NCBI GenBank assembly: GCA_015067375.1
Contig: SVMQ01000052.1
Location: 1-10,433, forward strand
Length of the DNA: 10,433 bases
Reading direction: 5' to 3'
Source of the DNA: Oscillospiraceae bacterium
GTDB lineage: Bacteria > Bacillota > Clostridia > Oscillospirales > Ruminococcaceae
A program made the position numbers and the translations under genes. Shown one piece after another: positions 6,270-10,433 of this stretch. A model generated the notes under the pieces. The model worked only from the letters and a program-made list of their open reading frames with translations, did no database searches and was not told where the DNA came from. The stretch's first letter is position 1. Every line of letters begins with the position of its first letter.

Positions 6270-7442
6270 TTAGGCTGTTGCCATGTCAAGAGCCGCGATC
6301 TTCTGCGCATTCTCGATCTTTGAATCCATCTCCATGAATACGCTCACACCAACAGCGTGCTGTGTTGCAAACAGTTCACGAAGCACCTCAACAGTGGGAT
6401 TCTCTGCGATCTTGACAGCAAGGCCTGAGAAATCGCCATACAGAATAGCGCGCTTGCCGGATTCCATATCAGGCATCTTCTTGGCAATATAGACATCCTT
6501 GCCAAAAAGAACATAACCCCATCTTGATGTCGCGTCCTTCTGCAGCAGATAGTTGCCGTCGCCGTCCTTAAGCTTGCGGATAGCCTTTCTGGTGTTTTTG
6601 GACATGATCCAGATAGCATCAGTCTGATACTCGTCAGGAACTTCCTCCTGCAGATCAATAAGCTCGTCGGCAGTAACCGCCACCGCAGAAGCCGCAGGAA
6701 TTACCTGTGTCACAGAAGAAAGTCCCTCGATCTTGTCAACAGTACCGTTGAGCAGCTCGCCCTCTATCCAGCGGACAGCCGACTCCGCAGTCTTCTTGAC
6801 GATATAGCCAAGGAGATCGAACTTGCTGTTGTTGAGCAGCTTCTTGGAAACCTTGCACAGCGCTCCTGCAAGGAAGCCTGAAAGCTGGATGGACTTAAAC
6901 TTGCCGCTTGTACTCTGAAGCTCCTGGAACTCATCGGCGTATGCCATTGTGATCTCGCCGCTCTCCTCGTCATAGTAAGGAATGTTCAGCGTACCACCGA
7001 TCTCGTACTTGGTAGCAAGTCTGAATACAGGCGACATCTCCTGGATCTTCTCGATGATCTTGTTAGCGATAGACGACGGGATCACAGCGCCGTTCTCACT
7101 CGCCGTGAAATTGCTGTCAGCACGCGTCTCAAGCTCCTTGCTCCTGCCGCGGATGTAGTCAAGGAACATTCTCTCCTCTGTCTCGGTGTCAACGTCGGAC
7201 TTCTCACCCTGTTTGTCATCGTCCACAGGGATATTGATCTCCTTGCCGCGCTCCTCCCTGACCGCATTGATGGTCGCAGTCAGGCGCTCGACCTCTTCCT
7301 TCTTCTTGTCGTACGCAATCTTTTCATCGTCAGTGAACGCACGCACCTCTGTCTTGCCGTCCTTTGCCGAAGAAAGAGCAGCGACAAGAGCCTCCATCTC
7401 AGCGATGAGTGCCGAGCGCTTCTCAATAAGTGCCTTTAACAT
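6270..7442 (-). CDS. Major capsid protein, HK97 fold
   Basis: A 390-residue protein. The first 105 or so residues are charged and coiled-coil-like (LIEKRSALIAEMEALVAAL, KKKEEVERLTATINAVREE), the delta domain that acts as scaffold and is removed by the prohead protease. Mature capsid protein probably begins near ELETRADSNFTAS (about residue 104-110). The rest has the classic pattern: NGAVIPSSIANKIIEKI, the N-arm and spine helix, LNIPYYDEESG (E-loop region), WIEGELLNGT, AIWIMSKNTRKAIRKLKD, and the C-terminal FMEMDSKIENAQKIAAL. It forms the icosahedral shell. The start is 2 bases after the protease stop and its ribosome binding site lies in the last codons of the protease gene, so the two are tightly coupled. 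Confidence 0.95.
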   Translation of the reverse strand: MLKALIEKRSALIAEMEALVAALSSAKDGKTEVRAFTDDEKIAYDKKKEEVERLTATINAVREERGKEINIPVDDDKQGEKSDVDTETEERMFLDYIRGRSKELETRADSNFTASENGAVIPSSIANKIIEKIQEMSPVFRLATKYEIGGTLNIPYYDEESGEITMAYADEFQELQSTSGKFKSIQLSGFLAGALCKVSKKLLNNSKFDLLGYIVKKTAESAVRWIEGELLNGTVDKIEGLSSVTQVIPAASAVAVTADELIDLQEEVPDEYQTDAIWIMSKNTRKAIRKLKDGDGNYLLQKDATSRWGYVLFGKDVYIAKKMPDMESGKRAILYGDFSGLAVKIAENPTVEVLRELFATQHAVGVSVFMEMDSKIENAQKIAALDMATA

Positions 7443-7444
7443 AA

Positions 7445-8065
7445 TTACATCTCTCCTTTGTATTTCAGAATTTCAAGCTGCTTTCCGTAAAAAGCAGCCA
7501 TTGTTGACTTATTTTCGTCCGAATTGGACATATCAGTGACCTCGACATTATCGTCGAAACCTCTGCGCTCCATAACGCTTACGCCATCAGCCGCCGCGCG
7601 AGTTTCAACGCTCGTGCCGATATACGCAGGTGTTTTGGTGAGGATAGATACCTCTGCAAGGTCAAAATCCAGCAGTGTGCGCCGCTGTACTCCCTCGCGG
7701 TACGGCTCCCAGCTATCGTGAGCCTTTTCAAAACCGAAGCTCCATCCCATCAGGCGGCCCTCACGCGCTGCCTGAACCGTTTCGGGGTCTGTAATGACCG
7801 CTTCGCCGTGAAGTCCGATAGCGTCCTCGCGGAGTTTGAGTGTACCGCCGCCCACCGAGCCGACCTCTCTGCCATGATCCAGCAGCATACGCACATTCGG
7901 GTTGCGGCTTATCGCCCTGCCGAATGCGCCTGCAGACACCTTTTCAACGAAGTCCGACGTTGCTTTTGGACACATCTGCTTAGGCAGCACGCGGCTGTCG
8001 CGCTCAACTGCGTTGATATAGCCGCTGATGTGCGCCTCATTTGCGCTCCTTATCTCGATCTTCAT
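7445..8065 (-). CDS. Prohead protease, HK97 family
   Basis: The start is the ATG at 8065, 7-10 bases after GGAGGTGA; an upstream TTG/ATG-like extension of the frame would run through the terminator at 8099-8126 and is rejected. The 206-residue product shows the serine protease motifs of the family: VRMLLDHGREVGSV with catalytic His at residue 64, GRLMGWSFGF with Ser at 109, and DLAEVSILTKTPAY with Glu at about 138. It cuts the capsid delta domain and usually itself during head maturation. It lies directly upstream of the capsid gene, the usual order. The C-terminal 40 or so residues are polar and probably disordered. Two strong terminators lie just upstream, separating it from the portal. It could also process the portal's extra C-terminal domain, but that is only a suggestion. 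Confidence 0.93.
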   Translation of the reverse strand: MKIEIRSANEAHISGYINAVERDSRVLPKQMCPKATSDFVEKVSAGAFGRAISRNPNVRMLLDHGREVGSVGGGTLKLREDAIGLHGEAVITDPETVQAAREGRLMGWSFGFEKAHDSWEPYREGVQRRTLLDFDLAEVSILTKTPAYIGTSVETRAAADGVSVMERRGFDDNVEVTDMSNSDENKSTMAAFYGKQLEILKYKGEM

Positions 8066-8098
8066 GTGTTTTTCACCTCCAATCAGCGAAAAATGGCA

Positions 8099-8126
8099 AT
8101 AAAAAAGCACCCGTTTCCGAGTGCTT
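8099..8126 (-). terminator. Second tandem terminator upstream of the protease
   Basis: On the minus strand a 9-bp stem (8126-8118 with 8113-8105, one G-U pair), a GAAA tetraloop of the stable GNRA type, and a T-tract TTTTAT. Its 3' arm shares 14 bases (ATAAAAAAGCACCC on the plus strand, 8099-8112) with the terminator of the Fn3 gene. Confidence 0.9.
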
Positions 8127-8142
8127 GATTATTCAGTTGTTA

Positions 8143-8158
8143 CCGACATAAATGTCGG
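8143..8158. repeat. 16-base inverted repeat (operator-like or small hairpin)
   Basis: CCGACAT-AA-ATGTCGG: two 7-base arms around two bases. No T-tract on either side, so not a terminator. It lies between two terminators and could be a protein-binding site, an RNA-processing stem, or chance. Confidence 0.5.
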
Positions 8159-8165
8159 GGAGTAT

Positions 8166-8200
8166 AGAAAAACCGCCTTGCAAGCGATTGCAAAACGGTT
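8166..8200 (-). terminator. First tandem terminator, after the acidic putative immunity gene
   Basis: On the minus strand a perfect 13-bp stem (8200-8188 with 8183-8171, two G-U pairs), a 4-base TCGC loop, and a T-rich tail TTTTTCT. It begins 14 bases after the stop codon of the acidic gene. Long and strong; it would end transcripts of the portal-effector/acidic-gene unit. Confidence 0.9.
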
Positions 8201-8214
8201 TAGGTTGCATTCGG

Positions 8215-8466
8215 TCAGTCAAAATCATCGTCATCATATACGATTTCAAGACTAGGAAAACGTTCTTCAGTGAAGATAAGGCAAATAATCTCATCAAAAG
8301 TTGCATCGGGATTATTCTCACAAATACGAATAAACTCATCTGTCCATCCGTTTTCGTCAGCTGAAAAAACCGCGCACATGATTAAACCTTTTCTATCCTC
8401 TTCATCGTGATTAGGATGCGGATATGACTTCAACAGTTTTATAAGCTTACGTTCTTTCTCATTCAT
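8215..8466 (-). CDS. Small acidic protein, putative immunity protein for the portal C-terminal domain
   Basis: An 83-residue protein starting MNEKERKLIKLLKS. The ATG at 8466 is preferred over the adjacent ATG at 8469 and an upstream in-frame extension, because the GAGGAGG site (8479-8473) is 6 bases from it. It overlaps the end of the portal gene by 8 bases in another frame, so translation is coupled. It is strongly acidic (22 Asp/Glu against 9 Lys/Arg, my count) and ends in a D-rich tail (YDDDDFD). There is no membrane segment or signal peptide. Middle part: WTDEFIRICENNPDATFDEIICLIF, predicted helical. AT-rich DNA (20 of 60 G/C at 8281-8340), as in the adjacent portal extension. I do not recognise a family. 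Small, acidic, single-domain, directly downstream of and coupled to a basic C-terminal extension is the usual profile of a nuclease-toxin immunity protein. That role is inferred; a virion or regulatory role is not excluded. Confidence 0.6.
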   Translation of the reverse strand: MNEKERKLIKLLKSYPHPNHDEEDRKGLIMCAVFSADENGWTDEFIRICENNPDATFDEIICLIFTEERFPSLEIVYDDDDFD

Positions 8467-10048
8467 CATAAGCCTCCTCAAATGCTTTTATTCTGTTGTA
8501 ATATCGACGATGTATTTTATGTGAAAAAGAATAAGTCCCCGGCTCAACGACAGAAAAAATATAAAAGTGATCTCTGTTATAACAACAATGAATGCTGCCG
8601 TCTTTGTACGACGGATGGTCAGTACAAATTTCATGACATAATCGTTCGTATTCTTTCTTTGTTATTCTCGCACGACCGCCGCGACCATTTGAAACACTTC
8701 CTGTAAAACGACCATCTTTACCCTTTTTCCAGTTTGTTTTGGCTCGTGTTTCCTCAATTATACCACCATCATCAGGATTTTGCAACCCTTCATCGGATAT
8801 CTGTTCCACTTCTGACACAGTATCACCCATCTTGACAGTTTTGTTGGTGTTCGGTGTATAGATAACGCCTGTGTTCGGGTCAAGCAGCACATCATTCAGA
8901 CCAAGCTTGATGTAGTTAAAGCCAAGCGGCGGCATATCTTCTTTGTAGCGCACCTCATCAGGCTGCAGGAAGTTATTCTGCAACCCAACCGCATACGCCT
9001 GATAGCGCGACAGCATATCGCCCTTGAGCAGCTCTGACATATCCAGCACGAAGTATTTTCTGCCTTTCTCGCTCTCTAACAGCAGAGAGCGGTTGAGTGC
9101 CGCCTGATAAGTCTCCACAACTGGCTGTATCGCTGTCACAGCCGCTGACATGATCTCCGCTGTGGAAGCTGTTCCGCTGAGTATAGCAGTACCTAAACCA
9201 AACAGCATAGCGATCTGTGAGGAGTTGGTCAGTTTGTTCTGATTGAGCTGCATCTCTACAGAGGACGAGCCTGACGGAACATATTTCATTCCGTTGTTGA
9301 GAATCATCATCGTGTACTCGGGTTTTGAATGCAGATTATCCCATGCGTCGCGAGTTAATTTCAGCTCGTCAGCGCCAAGTTTATGCTCTGCCTGCAGAAA
9401 GCCTTTCCTGTTGCCGCCTGTTGCGGAAACACCGTTCTCGTAATTCAGCGCGCCCAACAGCGTTGATGTTATCGTCCTGTTCTCGTCAAGCACGCCCTTG
9501 CCGCTTACTCCATCAGAACTGTTCCGAGTAAGTATCAGGAAATCATACGGAGCATATCTCCTGCCGCCGACATACAGATCGCACTTGCGGAAGATAGGGT
9601 CGCTGTTGCGCATAATGCTAACATCACGCTTGTCAACATATCTCAGCGACTTAAAGCCGCCGTTACCTCGCTCTATGTACAGATAACCTGCGCCATAGAT
9701 CAGCATATCGCGTATCTGAGCCTTTTTCGCATCCAGCGCATTCATCAGCTCAGAGTCAGCCTCGTCATTCAGCAGGAATAATCTGCGGTCTGCGGTGATC
9801 TCCTTAGTCTCGCCGTTGTCCGGATCATCTTCATACAGTTTAACAGGAAGCGCAGCAACTTTGGCTGAAACGAAGTTGATGGCCGCTGAAAATGCAGGAA
9901 TCTCCATCAGGCTGTCAGCGGTTATCTGGTCTTTCAGCCCTAATGCCTTTAACAGTATCTCGTCAGCAGACAGCATGGCAACAGACCTCTCCGCTGCCGC
10001 AGTATCTGCACGCTGTTCACGCCCGAACAGCCTTGCAAGTATTCCCAT
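8459..10048 (-). CDS. HK97-family portal protein with an extra C-terminal, toxin-like domain
   Basis: Start at ATG 10048 (a TTG precedes it), with a GGCGGTGA site. 529 residues; family members are usually about 390-450. Residues 1 to about 425 are a normal portal: MEIPAFSAAINFVSAKVAALPVKLYE near the N-terminus, LIYGAGYLYIERG, a PYDFLILTRN strand, GLGTAILSGTASTAE (long-helix region), and LQNNFLQPDEVRYKEDMPPLGFNYIKLG. It forms the dodecameric DNA gate that binds TerL and the adaptor. Residues about 438-529 are extra: NWKKGKDGRFTGS, a Gly/Arg linker, helix ITKKEYERLCHEICTDH, strands HFYIFSVVEPGTYSFSHK, then IHRRYYNRIKAFEEAY. This part is basic before its last few residues and has six His. A helix-then-strands domain with His/Lys/Arg would suit a small RNase of the BECR type, but I cannot prove this. 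DNA for it is AT-rich (21 of 60 G/C at 8521-8580) while the portal core is not (31 of 60 at 9481-9540). Confidence 0.9.
   Translation of the reverse strand: MGILARLFGREQRADTAAAERSVAMLSADEILLKALGLKDQITADSLMEIPAFSAAINFVSAKVAALPVKLYEDDPDNGETKEITADRRLFLLNDEADSELMNALDAKKAQIRDMLIYGAGYLYIERGNGGFKSLRYVDKRDVSIMRNSDPIFRKCDLYVGGRRYAPYDFLILTRNSSDGVSGKGVLDENRTITSTLLGALNYENGVSATGGNRKGFLQAEHKLGADELKLTRDAWDNLHSKPEYTMMILNNGMKYVPSGSSSVEMQLNQNKLTNSSQIAMLFGLGTAILSGTASTAEIMSAAVTAIQPVVETYQAALNRSLLLESEKGRKYFVLDMSELLKGDMLSRYQAYAVGLQNNFLQPDEVRYKEDMPPLGFNYIKLGLNDVLLDPNTGVIYTPNTNKTVKMGDTVSEVEQISDEGLQNPDDGGIIEETRAKTNWKKGKDGRFTGSVSNGRGGRARITKKEYERLCHEICTDHPSYKDGSIHCCYNRDHFYIFSVVEPGTYSFSHKIHRRYYNRIKAFEEAYDE
8462..8737 (-). 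other. Grafted C-terminal effector-like domain of the portal gene
   Basis: Codons about 438-529 of the portal gene. The linker (NWKKGKDGRFTGS...GRGGRAR) resembles flexible linkers that precede toxin domains in phage head proteins, as I recall them. The folded part spans about residues 462-525 with His at 472, 478, 487, 494, 510 and 513 and Arg pair 514-515. The compositional break near 8750 coincides with the end of the normal portal sequence, suggesting this segment was acquired together with the small acidic gene next to it. Confidence 0.6.
8473..8479 (-). promoter_or_regulatory. Ribosome binding site of the acidic gene, inside the portal 3' end
   Basis: GAGGAGG encodes part of the portal's last residues (AFEEAYDE) and serves the ATG at 8466, 6 bases away. 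Stop and start overlap within ATGATGAATGA, so the acidic protein is made wherever the full-length portal fusion is translated. Confidence 0.8.
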
Positions 10049-10059
10049 CAATTCACCGC

Positions 10060-10433
10060 CTATCCTTGTAAAGCCTTTAACAGTGCATCATCAGCAGGCG
10101 AGGTCTCGGGATTTTTCGGAATAGACCTCAGTGCCGATGCCACTGTCATTACGTTTTCTTTCTCGATATCGAACATCATCTTGCGCTTGCTCATGACCGC
10201 GCTGTCCATTGAGTTTATCTGCTTTAACAGTGATGTCAGTTGCTTTGCGAAGTCTGTTATTTCTTCTGTGGTCGCATCGTCACTCTCATCGAACTTCTGT
10301 TCCAGTTTCTCAGCAAGAGAGCGCAATCGCTCTATCTCCTTGCGATAATACTCGCATTCAGCGAACAGCTCACAGTAGCGATTGTACGCCGAAGCATAAA
10401 GCGCGTCGTTCTTACCGATTGCCTTCATCAGCT
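10060..10433 (-). CDS. terS: Terminase small subunit, P27-like (5' end outside the window)
   Basis: The frame stays open to the right edge: an in-frame ATG lies at 10428, but the codon before it (CTG) is still coding. Proteins of the P27/Terminase_4 type have about 40 more residues upstream, so the ATG is probably internal. The visible 122-124 residues are helical: GKNDALYASAYNRYCELFAECEYYRKEIERL matches the 'D-x-x-L-x-x-Y-C' helix of the family. A coiled, acidic middle and a C-terminal SALRSIPKNPE segment follow. The small subunit recognises the packaging site and hands DNA to TerL. The portal gene follows after 11 bases; no large-subunit gene lies between them, which is unusual. Without the N-terminal part the family call is moderately sure. 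Confidence 0.65.
   Translation of the reverse strand, partial: LMKAIGKNDALYASAYNRYCELFAECEYYRKEIERLRSLAEKLEQKFDESDDATTEEITDFAKQLTSLLKQINSMDSAVMSKRKMMFDIEKENVMTVASALRSIPKNPETSPADDALLKALQG

Larger units (their letters stand above)
8066..8214 (-). other. Non-coding spacer with three hairpins
   Basis: About 150 bases without a supported gene between the acidic small gene and the protease. In minus-strand order it holds a terminator (8200-8166), a 16-base inverted repeat (8158-8143), a second terminator (8126-8099) and the protease ribosome binding site. I see no convincing promoter here (only isolated -10-like TATACT and AATAAT). Confidence 0.7.

Noticed and set aside
8066..8110. N-terminal extension of the prohead protease up to 8110
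   Set aside because: It would run through the terminator stem; the ATG at 8065 has a clear GGAGGTGA site and gives the normal protease N-terminus.
8133..8364. Alternative small frames overlapping the acidic gene on both strands (8133-8339 minus, 8152-8364 plus)
   Set aside because: They overlap a better-supported gene and the terminators, and lack ribosome binding sites; the acidic gene has both a site and coupling to the portal.
1..10433. CRISPR array, tRNA, rRNA, insertion sequence or phage attachment site
   Set aside because: I saw no direct-repeat/spacer pattern, tRNA-like cloverleaf, transposase frame or paired direct repeats marking an integration site.

Overview
The window is a stretch of a tailed-phage (siphovirus-like, HK97-type) genome, most likely a prophage of a Gram-positive Firmicute. 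All real genes lie on the minus strand, so the region reads from right to left. The Firmicute assignment rests on the strong AGGAGG-type ribosome binding sites, the tight translational coupling and a consensus SigA-type promoter. A Ruminococcus-like gut Clostridium relative would fit the mixed base composition and the secreted Fn3 protein, but this is a guess and no host gene is present to settle it.

Head module (10433 to about 5500): a P27-like small terminase subunit cut by the window edge; an HK97-family portal with an extra C-terminal domain of about 90 residues; a small very acidic protein whose start overlaps the portal stop; about 150 bp of non-coding DNA with three hairpins, two of them strong intrinsic terminators; the prohead protease; the HK97-fold major capsid protein; a 58-residue small ORF; the head-tail adaptor; and the head-closure protein. 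Tail module (about 5500 to 3525): tail terminator-like protein, HK97 gp10-like protein, major tail protein and tail assembly chaperone. A large terminase gene follows (3460 to 1769), then a secreted Fn3 protein gene with its own promoter and terminator (1772 to 751), then the start of the tape measure gene, which runs off the left edge.

The structural genes are around 50-60% GC in the lines I counted by hand. Two islands are much more AT-rich, about 33-35% GC in sampled 60-base lines: the portal C-terminal extension with the acidic gene (about 8215-8750), and the Fn3 gene (791-1717). Both islands end in strong terminators that share a 14-base arm. I read both as cargo carried inside the late operon. 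The first looks like a polymorphic toxin domain grafted on to the portal with its cognate immunity gene, comparable in logic to MuF-toxin proteins of temperate phages but on a different capsid protein. The second is a textbook moron: a consensus promoter, a signal-peptide protein and a terminator, suited to expression in the lysogen.

Two further oddities stand out. The large terminase gene is not between the small terminase and portal genes, where it usually is, but in the tail region where the second chaperone reading frame is usually found. The tail chaperone gene contains an A_AAA_AAG slippery heptamer whose -1 product would be the short form, as in dnaX, rather than the usual long form. 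None of the functional calls was tested by database search.
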